DNA of 64,000 nucleotides from Streptococcus canis (GTDB lineage Bacteria > Bacillota > Bacilli > Lactobacillales > Streptococcaceae). Positions within the stretch are counted from its first letter, which is position 1. Every line of letters starts with the position of its first letter. The stretch is taken from positions 1,985,501-2,049,500 of the forward strand of contig NZ_LR134293.1 of the NCBI RefSeq assembly GCF_900636575.1, written 5' to 3'. This document shows positions 1 to 10,825 of this stretch, one piece after another. The notes beneath the pieces are model-generated. The model had not been told where the DNA came from, ran no database searches, and worked only from the letters and a program-made list of their open reading frames with translations. Position numbers and translations under genes: made by a program.

Positions 1-1420
1 TAAATGCGGTGAAAAAAAAGACGTCAAAGTGATTAAAACGCAGTAAAAAATATAAAGGGAAATCAAAGAAAAGTCCTTTAACTGGTCAATTGATTGCTCA
101 TAACTGGTTATATTCCGGTCTAAAGGAAGCAAATAGTTTTTTGAATCAGGATGCTTTAGCTGATAAACATAGCCCCACTTGTTATTATTACGCGTGATAG
201 CTGGTCTCAAAAAAGAAACGGTATCATCAATATAAGTACTAAGGTATTCTGTTGCCAAAACACCCTGACTCAACTTCCGGTACCTTTGAATGACCAAATC
301 AATAAATTGCCTATCCTTAACCAACATTGAAAACCAAGGAACGTCCGTCAAGGTAAAATCAGCTTCATCTACCCTTCCCTCAATTTGATTATCAAAGGCA
401 TTATTAAAGTCCCAGACCACTAGTTTCACTTTGCCACGCAGGTCTTTGTATAAATATGTTGAAAACTTCCCAGCATCCACATTCCGAAAGAATTCATTAA
501 TAATGAAATAGTCTGCGAAGGATTGACGGTCCACGTATTTAGGGTACTGGTTGAAATCATAGGAATAAAGTGTTTTTTCGATCCGACTGATGTCCCTAGC
601 GATAAAGTCAAGCTGTCCTAATGTCAATCGTTTTTTACTAGGGTATTTAACATCTAAGGCTGAAACCCCAGCTTGGTGAGTATAATAGAGGTAATTATCC
701 AGTTTTTGTTTCGCTTTACGCTCCCTATCCCAGGTCACAATGTAGGGAGTCTTGTTAACCTTTTTGTCGCTTTCCTCAATATTAACCCGCTTTTTCCCCT
801 GTTCAATGCTCTCGACAATCAGATAAAGCCCCTGATAGCTCTTATTAACTATCAATTCACAATAACGAACGTTTGGAGCATAATCCATAATCTCCCCAGC
901 AATATTATAACTAAGGTAATTTCGTACCAGACTTCTGTCCAAGAAAGGCCCATGTAAGACCCATTCAGATTCTTCAGACATACCAGCAATCCCATATTCT
1001 TTTTTATCTAAAGTCTTTGTCACAAATTTAATTTTGAGAGACTTTTTGAGAAGAGTTTCCCCGATAGGACACCAAAGCTTTGGTTATCACCCTAGGCGTT
1101 TCTCTCATATCATGTGACCGGTCAAGTTGATCACGAAGTTCCACTGATGCTGCAACATTATCTTGCTCCTTAATGTATTCCCCTTCTTCCTTCATCACCA
1201 AAGGAATCGTTTGGTGGTTGGTATCAATCGCCACGATAGGCAAATGGCTCCTCAAATCTTTTCCTGTCTCTCTAGGAGGTTGAACAGATACTTGATGGTG
1301 ATGAACCCTCTTATGATGATGTTTAGGTAGTCCCACCGCTAAAATAATGAATAAGAAAAGACCCATAAGAGTCATTACATAAATAACGTTACCTCTCATA
1401 AGCCTACCCATTGATCTCAT
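1..1420 (-). pseudogene. CotH kinase family protein, frameshifted and cut by window edge
   Basis: CotH-type protein-kinase-like gene. The upstream part (start near 1420; ATGs at 1411 and 1399 are alternatives) has one membrane segment, a His-rich stretch and the family motif YRGNSS, then hits a stop at 1028. The frame resumes around 1050 and stays open to position 1, reading KSLKIKFVTK, FADYFIINEFFRN and WDFNNAFDNQ; the last fits the metal-binding Asp motif of CotH kinases. Family members usually have three or four residues between GNSS and KKS that are missing here, so a small deletion plus frameshift near 1046-1055 is likely. It overlaps the DUF4956 gene by about 17 bases and is the last gene of that operon. 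The C-terminus lies outside the window. Family assignment is firm; loss of function is inferred. Confidence 0.8.
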
Positions 1421-2081
1421 CACTTTGACTGATAATATTGAAATAATCAACATTCCCCAATTGGTCAACTTTTGCCATTAGCTGATTGTCTTCTTGGTAT
1501 TGTTTATCATAATCTTTTTTGGATATCTCAAAAATCATTTCAATGGAATCAGCTGTTGCATTTTTCACTCGTTGAATTGCCCTGCCTGCAAAATATTGGA
1601 AAAAGACACCTTCCACTGCCACTTCAAGTGATCTGTCACAACGTACAATTAACAAAAGACGATTCTCATTTCTGACCCTGCCCATAATCCATAATAAGAT
1701 GAAAATGACACCACTACCTAAAGAAGCAACCACATAATCGCCAACACCACAACAGATACCAACAACAATAGTCCAAAAAATATAAGCAGTATCTCTCGAA
1801 TCCTTGATAGCTGTTCTAAAACGAACAACTGACAAGGCACCGACCATCCCCAAGGATAGGGCAACATTATTTCCGATGACCGTCATTACCGTTGCCATTA
1901 AAACAGTCAAAGTCATTAAAGAAACATTGAACTTTTTACTATAAGCCGTCCCGCTATGTGTATAAGCATAGGAAATGTAGATGGCCCCACTCAATAAAGC
2001 TGCCACCAGAATGTGTAATACCATATCTTGGAAACTTAAATTGCCATTTTGTTCCAAAATATTTCTCAATAAATGTTTCAT
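1404..2081 (-). CDS. DUF4956 membrane protein
   Basis: 225-residue DUF4956 protein. The N-terminal half has several hydrophobic segments (about residues 22-42, 52-74, 78-88 and 98-130) separated by short basic loops; the C-terminal third is soluble and probably cytoplasmic. The start has a good ribosome site (AGAGAGGA ten bases upstream). DUF4956 genes are typically found beside VTC-domain and CotH-kinase genes, exactly as here, suggesting a shared surface or polyphosphate-related process whose biochemistry is not established. This is the only intact member of the three-gene operon. Confidence 0.85.
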   Translation of the reverse strand: MKHLLRNILEQNGNLSFQDMVLHILVAALLSGAIYISYAYTHSGTAYSKKFNVSLMTLTVLMATVMTVIGNNVALSLGMVGALSVVRFRTAIKDSRDTAYIFWTIVVGICCGVGDYVVASLGSGVIFILLWIMGRVRNENRLLLIVRCDRSLEVAVEGVFFQYFAGRAIQRVKNATADSIEMIFEISKKDYDKQYQEDNQLMAKVDQLGNVDYFNIISQSDEING

Positions 2082-2130
2082 TTTAATCGTTCCTCTCTCT
2101 TAAACGATAAATAATAAACTTGTCAGTATT

Positions 2131-2824
2131 TTAAAAACGGTAATGTTTACTGATGGCTCTCCCCATGCAGTATTTACTGGCGGACAATTCACTTCCATTG
2201 ACAGAAGTTAATAGCTCTTTGATATAGGACAATAGAAAACCATTATACTTCACTTCTAAAATGACTAAACAAGGATTTAAAAGGTAGTATTGGTTTAAAT
2301 TTTCTGAAAAAATATCGTAGCAAGATTCCGTCCCAATGATATGATGATCAAAGGTAATCCGAATATTGTTTTCCTTGGCTACAAAAGCTTTTCGTTGGTA
2401 CTCAATAACTGTCTTAGGCTGGTAAAGATGCATGCTCATCCGAGCATAACATTCTGCCGCAAAATCGTCTGGATAAGCTAACAAAACTGAGTTATTTCCC
2501 CTAATTAACTCTTGGGCATCTGCTTTTGTTAAACGCAAAGACCTCTTCTTCTGGTTAGCCCCTTGTTTTTGTTTCATCTCTAGTTTAGCAAATGAACTAT
2601 GACTGCCATAATTGCGCAAGCGGATCTTACGACGTAGCTCAACACCATCCTCTTTTTCCTGCCAGTCCACATCTTCCAAGGAATCAAAATATAAAGAACG
2701 AATAGTATAACCATCCCCAGAACTGTGGGAATCCAAGTTCATCAGCTGTGAAAACCGTTTAGACAAGCGTAATAATCCTCAATGGTAATTAAATACTTTT
2801 TTCCTGTCTTAAGACTTCATTCAT
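2131..2824 (-). pseudogene. VTC-domain (polyphosphate polymerase-like) protein, N-terminal frameshifts
   Basis: VTC-domain protein of the polyphosphate polymerase-like family. The body (2131-2766) reads GYTIRSLYFDSLEDVDWQ, ELRRKIRLRNYG and KLEMKQKQG, the Arg/Lys/Glu-rich tunnel strands of VTC domains. The expected N-terminus is present but in two other frames: from ATG 2824 (with a GAGGGAAGAG ribosome site) MNEVLRQEK is encoded, then one base seems lost in the six-base run at 2797-2802, KKYLITIEDYYACL follows, and a second base seems lost near 2758-2760 before KRFSQLMNLD. Both lesions sit in homopolymers, so sequencing error is possible. If real, only an ATG-initiated 211-residue fragment could be made. 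First gene of the VTC-DUF4956-CotH operon. Confidence 0.75.
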
Positions 2825-2887
2825 ATCTCTTCCCTCTAATGACTTACTAATGGTTTCCTTTCCGTTAGTGAAATATTAAACATAATG

Positions 2888-2916
2888 ATTGTAACAGAAT
2901 TCATCAAATGTGTCGA
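2888..2916 (-). promoter_or_regulatory. Sigma-70 promoter of the VTC-DUF4956-CotH operon
   Basis: On the minus strand TCGACA (2916-2911), a 17-base spacer, then TACAAT (2893-2888) preceded by TGT, an extended -10. It lies 64 bases ahead of the VTC start, the right place to drive the three-gene operon. Confidence 0.6.
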
Positions 2917-3165
2917 TGTATGATAGTAACAATACAAAAAAGCGTAATCATCTAATAACAAAGCTCATCAAACTACCTCAAAGCCTTGAAAATACTAGGT
3001 TTGATTACCTAAATAGTAAAGCAAAACACCTTAATTAAAAGAATATAATGGAGAACCGAACCTGCCAAAAATGACTTTCGTTATCTTTTAATAATAAGAA
3101 AATCATCTGATTAATTAACCTTTTCACAGATTCATTCGCTACAAAAAACACGGTCTCTCTTAAAC

Positions 3166-3196
3166 ACAAAAAAAGAGTTCCTCGCAAGGAACTCTT
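3166..3196 (-). terminator. Rho-independent terminator of tuf
   Basis: Perfect 9-bp stem AAGAGTTCC (3173-3181) / GGAACTCTT (3188-3196) with a 6-base loop. On the minus strand it is followed by a run of seven T. It sits 50 bases past the tuf stop. The rest of the 420-base gap between tuf and the VTC gene holds only the promoter above. Confidence 0.9.
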
Positions 3197-3246
3197 ACAA
3201 TTTAAGCTGTCCGACTTTAATTGTTATTCTGGGAACTTAATTAAAA

Positions 3247-4443
<1,197 letters not shown>

Positions 4444-4515
4444 TTTGGGAAAAGCCTCCAATAAAATATATTTTATAGATAGACGGTAGGCAATACAGTC
4501 TAACTTTACCTTACT

Positions 4516-4543
4516 ATTGTAGCAAATTATAGGGAAAATGCAA
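4516..4543 (-). promoter_or_regulatory. tuf promoter
   Basis: Minus-strand TTGCAT (4543-4538), 16-base spacer, TACAAT (4521-4516) with an upstream TGC extended -10 element, 73 bases before the tuf start. Confidence 0.65.
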
Positions 4544-4569
4544 GTATTTTATGCCTTTTGCCCTTTTCT

Positions 4570-5646
4570 TTATTTTTCCAATTGATGGTAGGGTTGTATT
4601 TGAATGGATTGCCCAATATTTGACGCATAAACCCAATCGGCATTTTGCAGTTGCGCAAAATTTTCTGCTCGTCCTGTTAGGATAACGCCGTCAAATTTAG
4701 CTGTTTTGGGATCCTTGTTTTGTCTTAGATACTCTTTTAACATAGCTTTAGAAGAATAAACTTCCCCATGTTCAGACGTCACTGTTTGCCAATCACTCTC
4801 CTTCATTTTGAGGTATTGTTCCAGTCTATTTTGAAAGACAGTGTAACTATTTTCCATCCCTTCGACAGGAGAAACGGCACTTTTGGGGTCATATTTTTGA
4901 TAAATGGGGTTCAGATCTGGGTGCCTTTTGCTTTTATAGGCCTTATCAATCTCAGCCTCCATCTTTTTTTGTTGCTCTGCTGACAACCCCAAATCAAAAT
5001 AGGGGGTAAAGCCAAATTGGCTTTCCAAATAATCAAACTGAATCCCGCTCCAAATCCAATTGAGTTTTAAATTTTTAGGAATGAACTGTTCGATTTCCTT
5101 TAATGTATAGCCTTTATCAAAAGTAACTGCTACTTCTATAGCTTGTCCTGACATCTGATGGAGAAGAGGAATATCCTGAGTAGGTTTTATCGCTCCAAGT
5201 TGGACTTTTTTTCCCTTGTTGAAAAATACTGGGACTTTGTAATGAGATGCTCTTGTGTACATCGAATGGCCATTATCTCCAGACATCAGCGAGTTATTGT
5301 TTGCTGATGATTTCTGACTTAAAATAAGGGAGTAATAATGCTCATATTTCTCAAAAGGAACAGATATGCCATCAATATCTTTAAAGCGGTGAGAGACAAA
5401 ATGACCTGTAAATTGAGAAGTGGCATCATAGCCCCAACTACTATAACTGATATTGGGATAGGCTATTTCAGAAATGATGGCATAATACTGTTGAATTTTT
5501 TGGCCGTTCTTGCTAGTCAGTCTATTAAGTCCTACAAAGCTTAACATGATAAGTAATAAGCTTAGCATGACACTAATAGCCACCATTTTAAAAATACTTC
5601 GACGTTTATTTTGCTTGGCAAGTTTTTCAAAATCAGTTGAAGTCAT
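4570..5646 (-). CDS. Anti-sigma / sigma-factor regulator membrane protein
   Basis: About 358 residues with one membrane segment near residues 20-42 (MVAISVMLSLLLIMLSFVG) after a basic cytoplasmic N-terminus, and a large extracytoplasmic part with no further helices. The layout and position match the Sigma_reg_N / Sigma_reg_C family of ECF anti-sigma factors, which hold their sigma factor at the membrane until a signal arrives. The start overlaps the end of the sigma gene (ATG at 5646 or 5649; sigma stop at 5633), implying translational coupling. The nature of the signal cannot be read from the sequence. Confidence 0.75.
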   Translation of the reverse strand: MTSTDFEKLAKQNKRRSIFKMVAISVMLSLLLIMLSFVGLNRLTSKNGQKIQQYYAIISEIAYPNISYSSWGYDATSQFTGHFVSHRFKDIDGISVPFEKYEHYYSLILSQKSSANNNSLMSGDNGHSMYTRASHYKVPVFFNKGKKVQLGAIKPTQDIPLLHQMSGQAIEVAVTFDKGYTLKEIEQFIPKNLKLNWIWSGIQFDYLESQFGFTPYFDLGLSAEQQKKMEAEIDKAYKSKRHPDLNPIYQKYDPKSAVSPVEGMENSYTVFQNRLEQYLKMKESDWQTVTSEHGEVYSSKAMLKEYLRQNKDPKTAKFDGVILTGRAENFAQLQNADWVYASNIGQSIQIQPYHQLEK

Positions 5647-6142
5647 CATAAGTATATCCTGCTTTCTTCAATTTTTCTTTTAATAAGGCGCGTCCTCGCA
5701 TCAAGTTAACTTTGACACTACTGAGGGACTTGTGCAAAATGCTTGCGATTTCTTTTACCGACATGTCATCAAAATAATAAAGCGACAAAACAATGCGGTA
5801 TTTTTCTGGTAAGCCAGTAATAGTCTCATAGAGAGGGGTATAGTTAGGCTGATCAAATTCGATAACTTTTTCTTGATGGAAAAAATCCCGTTTGAGTATC
5901 TGCAGATAGGTTTTATCACGTCTATAAACGTCAATATATTTTCTAACGGCAGCGCGATACATCCAAGCTCTCATTTTTTCAGGCGGGAGCACAATGTCGC
6001 TTTCTAACATTTTTAAGAACACATCTTGACTAATATCACGCGCCAACTGGTCAGGGACACCTGATGCCATTAAATAGGCAATAATGTCCTTTGAATAGGT
6101 TATTAATTCCTTTTCATAAGCTTCTAACTTGATGGGAGTCAC
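5633..6142 (-). CDS. ECF-type RNA polymerase sigma factor
   Basis: 169-residue ECF sigma factor. Sigma region 2 spans about residues 15-85 (DISQDVFLKMLE, MRAWMYRAAVRKYIDVYRRD) and region 4 about 105-160 (GLPEKYRIVLSLYYFDDMS, VKEIASILHKSLSSVKVN). The first open start is GTG 6142, but it abuts the AAGGAGG ribosome site with no spacing; the only codon at normal spacing is ATC at 6133, so the true start is uncertain. Encoded with its anti-sigma partner between tuf and ftsW and preceded by an ECF-like promoter, suggesting positive autoregulation. Confidence 0.88.
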   Translation of the reverse strand: MTPIKLEAYEKELITYSKDIIAYLMASGVPDQLARDISQDVFLKMLESDIVLPPEKMRAWMYRAAVRKYIDVYRRDKTYLQILKRDFFHQEKVIEFDQPNYTPLYETITGLPEKYRIVLSLYYFDDMSVKEIASILHKSLSSVKVNLMRGRALLKEKLKKAGYTYDDFN

Positions 6143-6158
6143 CTCCTTCCTTACCTAT

Positions 6159-6186
6159 ATAACGTATCATCCTTTATTTTGGTTAC
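6159..6186 (-). promoter_or_regulatory. Candidate ECF-sigma (autoregulatory) promoter
   Basis: Minus strand GTAACC (6186-6181), 16-base spacer, CGTTAT (6164-6159). The AAC core of the -35, the CGT of the -10 and the 16-base gap are the pattern ECF sigma factors recognise at their own genes. It lies just upstream of the sigma gene and downstream of repeat copy 1. Confidence 0.55.
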
Positions 6187-6196
6187 AAAAAAATTC

Positions 6197-6367
6197 CAGA
6201 ACGTAGACAAACTCCATTTTTAGAAAGTGTCAACGAAAATGATTTAATGTTCATGCTGTCAACTAACTCCTGAAACGCTTATGTTATCCTGCTTCAGGAG
6301 TTTTTCTTTTGTAGAAGAGCAAAAAAGATTGAAGAAACATTGTCTTAAACGGACGTTTTCTCCAATC
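6197..6367 (-). repeat. Dispersed structured repeat, copy 1 (171 bp)
   Basis: Read on the minus strand it begins GATTGGAGA and ends TACGTTCTG and matches the copies at 13113 and 17855 through most of its length. It has two hairpins: an outer GATTG/CAATC arm with a T tract, which serves as terminator for ftsW just upstream, and AACTCCTGAA/TTCAGGAGTT. The ends carry imperfect inverted repeats around AGACAAACTCCATTT. Confidence 0.8.
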
Positions 6368-6375
6368 TGGATTTT

Positions 6376-7650
6376 TTATTGAAACTGATTGATGTTAATG
6401 ACATTACTGCTTTCTTTCCGTGCTTCTTTGCGATAGGTTAGCTCTGCTTCTTTTAAAATATCTTCACGTCTTTCATTGGCGTCAATGTTAAGCACAAAAC
6501 CAACGGCAACTGATAAAACCAGCAGGCTATTTCCTCCTTGCGAGAGGAAGGGGAAGGTTACTCCGGTTGAAGGAATTAGACCAGAAATCCCACCAATATT
6601 AACAAATACCTGCATCAGCATCATGCCACCAACTCCTAGTGCCATCATGGCATTAAAGGGATTTTTAGCCTTAATCCCCACATTCATAATACGCAAGATA
6701 AGGAAAAAGACAAGTGCTAAAATAAGCCCTGCACCTATCAGACCTAATTCTTCAATGACAACTGAAAAGACAAAGTCAGTCTGTGCCTCGGGCAAATAGC
6801 CCCGCTTTTCAATGGAGTTTCCAAGTCCTCGGCCAAACCAACCACCATTACTCATAGCATAGTAAGAATTGGCTAATTGGTGACCTGAATCGGTCAAGTC
6901 ATTGAAAGGATTGAAAAAGGCGCTGAAACGTTTGGCAACATAGCCAAAAACCGGAATTTTTGCGACCCTTTCTACCCCAATCACAGCAATTGTTCCTAGA
7001 AAGAGGGTTGATAGACTGGTGATTAAGACTAAGATAGCTGAAAACCATCGGTAACCAATACCGCTGATGGAAAACATAATAATGGCTGTCAATACGATAA
7101 TGGAAGCATTTCCCAAGTCAGGCTGAGCAGCGACCAAAAGAATCATAGAAAGCGAATAGACACGCCAATCTCTCAAGTCTCCCCATTCTGTTGGCCACCA
7201 CTTGCGACGGGTCAAGGCTTGATAATCATACTTACTGACTTTTTCTTGCATCTTGGCAAAGGTTAGAGCCAGATACCAGACCATAATGATTTTTAAGTAC
7301 TCGGCAGGTTGAAAACTGATCGGTCCAATCACAATCCAGCCATGAGCTCCCTTGATAGCCGTTGTAAAAAAGCGTGCAATAATCAAGAGGACCATTTCAA
7401 CAAGCATAACCAGTGTCAATACCTTGGTATTGGTTAAAAAGTTTAATTTCAGCTTATAAATAAAGGTAATGGCAATCAGACTGAGAGCCCAAAAGGCCCC
7501 TTGGTTAATAACTGATTTAAACGGATTGGCATGTGCTTGAATCAAGCTGACACTTGTTGTGGAATAAACCATAATCAAACCAATTACTGATAAAATTAAA
7601 TAAGGCAATAAAATGGAATAATTTAAGAGGTGCCTTTTATCAATCTTCAT
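6376..7650 (-). CDS. ftsW: FtsW septal peptidoglycan polymerase (SEDS family)
   Basis: 424-residue SEDS glycosyltransferase that works with a class B PBP at the division septum. About ten hydrophobic helices; characteristic loops include GAHGWIVIGPISFQPAEYLK near residue 80, the PEAQTDFVFSVVIEELG segment, and GVTFPFLSQGGNS near the C-terminus. ATG 7650 (MKIDKRHLLNYS) was chosen because AGGGG lies just upstream; an ATG ten codons earlier lacks a ribosome site. FtsW rather than RodA is chosen from its ppc neighbourhood, as in S. pyogenes. Confidence 0.88.
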   Translation of the reverse strand: MKIDKRHLLNYSILLPYLILSVIGLIMVYSTTSVSLIQAHANPFKSVINQGAFWALSLIAITFIYKLKLNFLTNTKVLTLVMLVEMVLLIIARFFTTAIKGAHGWIVIGPISFQPAEYLKIIMVWYLALTFAKMQEKVSKYDYQALTRRKWWPTEWGDLRDWRVYSLSMILLVAAQPDLGNASIIVLTAIIMFSISGIGYRWFSAILVLITSLSTLFLGTIAVIGVERVAKIPVFGYVAKRFSAFFNPFNDLTDSGHQLANSYYAMSNGGWFGRGLGNSIEKRGYLPEAQTDFVFSVVIEELGLIGAGLILALVFFLILRIMNVGIKAKNPFNAMMALGVGGMMLMQVFVNIGGISGLIPSTGVTFPFLSQGGNSLLVLSVAVGFVLNIDANERREDILKEAELTYRKEARKESSNVININQFQ

Positions 7651-7734
7651 AATTTCCCCTATATTTCTTGAGATAATCATTTAGCATTATATCATCTTTC
7701 AACCGCAAACAAAAGAGAAAGTCAATCTTCCACA

Positions 7735-7795
7735 AAAAGAAGCTTTCCTGTTAGCCCGACAAAGGATTAGGCCCAAACAAGGAAAAACTTCTCTT
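7735..7795 (-). terminator. Probable terminator of ppc
   Basis: Minus-strand stem AGAAG..TTCCT / AGGAA.GCTTCT followed by TTTTTG, with an inner GGGC/GCCC-like helix, 70 bases beyond the ppc stop. Confidence 0.55.
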
Positions 7796-7862
7796 TAATT
7801 GATTGATTTCGTTTATCAATCTTGGTAATGGTTAACTTGTTTTTAGTCAGTCATTTGGAACA

Positions 7863-10628
7863 TTAGCCTGAATTGCGTAAGCCAGTTGCAATACCATTGA
7901 TTGTCGTGTGAATTAATTTTTCATCTTCTTCCCTTAACTGATGGTTACGAAGGCGCTTAATCAATTCAATCTGAATATAATTTAAGACATTAAAGTAAGG
8001 CAGGCGGAAGGTCAAACTTTGTTTCAAAGAAGGATTATCCTCTAACAACTCCTCATGCCCTTCGATAGCAAGAATGACATTTTTGGTCAACTGCCATTCG
8101 TCTAAAATCACATGGAAGACATCTCTAACATCTTGGCTAGTTGCTAGCTGTGCATATTGGAAAGCGATGTTCATATTTGATTTTGATAGAACCATATCCA
8201 CATTCGATAATAAGGAATGGAAAAATGGCCAAGTCTGATACATCTGTTGGAGGCGTTCAAGGTTACCTTCTGCTTGGTCAATATAACGCTTAAAGGCAGA
8301 ACCTACCCCATACCAACCTGGGAACATAATACGATTTTGTGACCATGAAAAGACCCAAGGAATGGCACGCAAGCCTGCAATTTCCGTAATCGTTCTACGG
8401 GCTGCTGGTCTTGATCCAATGTTAAGACTGGAAATTTCCTTGATCGGACTGGCTTCAAAGAAATAATCATAGAAATGAGGATTGTCAAAAACCAATTCTC
8501 GATAAATGGTGTTGCTATCAGCAACAATGCCATCCATAATTTCTCTAAAGCTATCAATGTCATCGGGATTGGTCAACATGTGAGTCACCATACGATTGAT
8601 AGAAGCTGAAATCAGCATTTCCAAATGGTAATAAGCGACATCTTTATTGCCGTATTTATTTTCAATAATTTCTCCTTGCTCCGTCAGACGAATCCGATCT
8701 TTGATGGAACCAAAAGGTTGTGAGGTAATGGCGTCATAAGAAGGGCCACCTCCTCGACCAACTGTTCCTCCACGACCATGGAAGAAGGTGATTTTCACCC
8801 CATATTCCTCACCAATAGCTGTCAATTCATTCTGAGCTTTGTAAAGAGTCCAACATGATGCCAAGTAGCCACCATCTTTATTACTATCAGAATAGCCCAA
8901 CATGATTTCTTGGTAATTACCATTCGTTGCAATCCACGATTTGACAATGTCATGGCTTAAATAGGCTGTCATAATGTCACGCGCATTATCTAGATCCTCG
9001 ATGGTTTCAAAGAGGGGAACAATTTGCACACGAGCCTGTTGCTGGTCAACTAATCCCACTTCTTTAAGCATGATGGCCAACTCAAACATATCAGAGACAC
9101 TTTCTGTATGTGAGATAATATGTTGCTTAATAACCTCTTCTCCAAGCCTATCTTTCAGCTCTCTTGCCGCAGTATAAATAGCCAGTTCTTTTTCTAATAG
9201 GTCTGATTTAGCAACTGCTGCTGAAGATAAAGTCCTTGGCTCCTCCATTAATTGTTGTAAGAGGACATCACATTTTTCAGTTTCTGAAAGGGAGCTATAA
9301 TCGTCAACAATATTGGCGCCTTTTAACAACTCTGCCACACAAGCTTCTTGAACACTGGAATCTTGTCTCATGTCAATACTTGCTAAGAAGAAACCAAAAA
9401 TATCAACAGCTTGTATGACTTCTCGCAAATCCCCCTCAATCAAAGCGGAGTTGCCATTATCAAATAGCGACTGCTCAATAACCTTTAGATCAGCTTTAAA
9501 ATCAACAGGAGAACCATAGGCTAAGATAGGATTTTCTACACTAGCTGGTGAGGACCAAGCAGATGTGTTTGGCTCCACATTACTGCTCATAAGAACTGCT
9601 GCTGGCTGATTACTTAATTGCATTTGCGTTTGCTTAAGACGCGATTGAATGTAATGAAAGGCTCTGCGATAAGGTTCATTTTCACGGTAAATCGATTGAT
9701 CTTGAGACAAACTGGCTAAACGTTCCACTTCCGAGTTTGGTTGTACCAAGGTTGACGACAAGGAAAATGTTCGGTAAAGGGCTGCTATTTTGTCAATATA
9801 GTAATTAAAGATAACCTCACTTTGAACCGTAGCAGACAAGCGCAAGGTTTCAGCTGTGACAAAGGGGTTGCCATCACGGTCCCCACCAATCCACATCCCC
9901 ATGGTAATGGGTTTGGGATTGTCTAACTCTAGACCGTGTTTTTGGGCTAAGTTTTTGTACTCTGTTGTCAACTTAGTCACAGCCTGAATGAGGGAACCAT
10001 TGTAATATTGCATCACATTGGTAATCTCATTTTTGACCTTGAGTTTTTTCTCACGAATAATATCTGTCTGCATAATGATTTCAATGTAACGATAGAGTTC
10101 ATTATGCCACTTCTCCTGATTAACCACACCAGCTTTAACGTCACGGTATTTCCGAAGGAGATCATGAATATGGTTTGTCAATTCAAGGATGGTTTTTCGT
10201 TGGACTTGCGTCGGGTGGGCTGTTAATACAGGAACCACATTAACCTGCTCCAAAATGTCTTTACCATTATCTTTTTCAGCAAGATCCTCAATGGTTAAGG
10301 CTAACTTCCCTAAATAATCCGTATTAGTATTATTCTGGTAATTGATTTCGTAGGCCAAATCAACATCTTCTGAAATATTAATTAACAAAGGCAAGATTGA
10401 AAAGTATCTTGAAATCACATCCATCTCTTGATTAGAAATATTAGCAATAATCGTTTCCAAGCCCGCATAATCTTGTTGTTCAGATAAATTAACAATGGTT
10501 TCGATAGTCTTAAAGGCTTCGTCCCCAATCATTCGACACGTGATTTTCTTCAACATTTCTTTTAAGATGGCAACCTCTTCAGCGATAATAGTTGAATGGC
10601 TGCTACTCTCTAACTTTTTAAGTGACAA
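7863..10628 (-). CDS. ppc: Phosphoenolpyruvate carboxylase
   Basis: 921-residue PEP carboxylase (PEP + bicarbonate to oxaloacetate), supplying C4 acids for aspartate synthesis in a bacterium without a full TCA cycle. Catalytic and signature blocks: [12 protein letters not shown] (His), [38 protein letters not shown], and the C-terminal GLRNSG, where most family members have NTG. The start is taken as TTG 10628, because AGAGGAGGAA lies nine bases upstream and the protein then begins MSLKKLES at the usual length; ATG codons further upstream lack a ribosome site. Confidence 0.95.
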   Translation of the reverse strand: MSLKKLESSSHSTIIAEEVAILKEMLKKITCRMIGDEAFKTIETIVNLSEQQDYAGLETIIANISNQEMDVISRYFSILPLLINISEDVDLAYEINYQNNTNTDYLGKLALTIEDLAEKDNGKDILEQVNVVPVLTAHPTQVQRKTILELTNHIHDLLRKYRDVKAGVVNQEKWHNELYRYIEIIMQTDIIREKKLKVKNEITNVMQYYNGSLIQAVTKLTTEYKNLAQKHGLELDNPKPITMGMWIGGDRDGNPFVTAETLRLSATVQSEVIFNYYIDKIAALYRTFSLSSTLVQPNSEVERLASLSQDQSIYRENEPYRRAFHYIQSRLKQTQMQLSNQPAAVLMSSNVEPNTSAWSSPASVENPILAYGSPVDFKADLKVIEQSLFDNGNSALIEGDLREVIQAVDIFGFFLASIDMRQDSSVQEACVAELLKGANIVDDYSSLSETEKCDVLLQQLMEEPRTLSSAAVAKSDLLEKELAIYTAARELKDRLGEEVIKQHIISHTESVSDMFELAIMLKEVGLVDQQQARVQIVPLFETIEDLDNARDIMTAYLSHDIVKSWIATNGNYQEIMLGYSDSNKDGGYLASCWTLYKAQNELTAIGEEYGVKITFFHGRGGTVGRGGGPSYDAITSQPFGSIKDRIRLTEQGEIIENKYGNKDVAYYHLEMLISASINRMVTHMLTNPDDIDSFREIMDGIVADSNTIYRELVFDNPHFYDYFFEASPIKEISSLNIGSRPAARRTITEIAGLRAIPWVFSWSQNRIMFPGWYGVGSAFKRYIDQAEGNLERLQQMYQTWPFFHSLLSNVDMVLSKSNMNIAFQYAQLATSQDVRDVFHVILDEWQLTKNVILAIEGHEELLEDNPSLKQSLTFRLPYFNVLNYIQIELIKRLRNHQLREEDEKLIHTTINGIATGLRNSG

Positions 10629-10825
10629 ACTACTGATTCCTCCTCTGCTAGTTGCTTCTTTTATCATATCATTTTTTACTAAAAATAAAAGCACTCGTGA
10701 TAGCAATGTTTGTTTTTCAGTAGAAGTAAGCGTTTTATTTTAAAAAATGTATGGAACAACTTTTCTGACACCTCTGGTCTAAATTCTGTTATACTAAACT
10801 TAGATTATAATTTAAGGAGACATCT

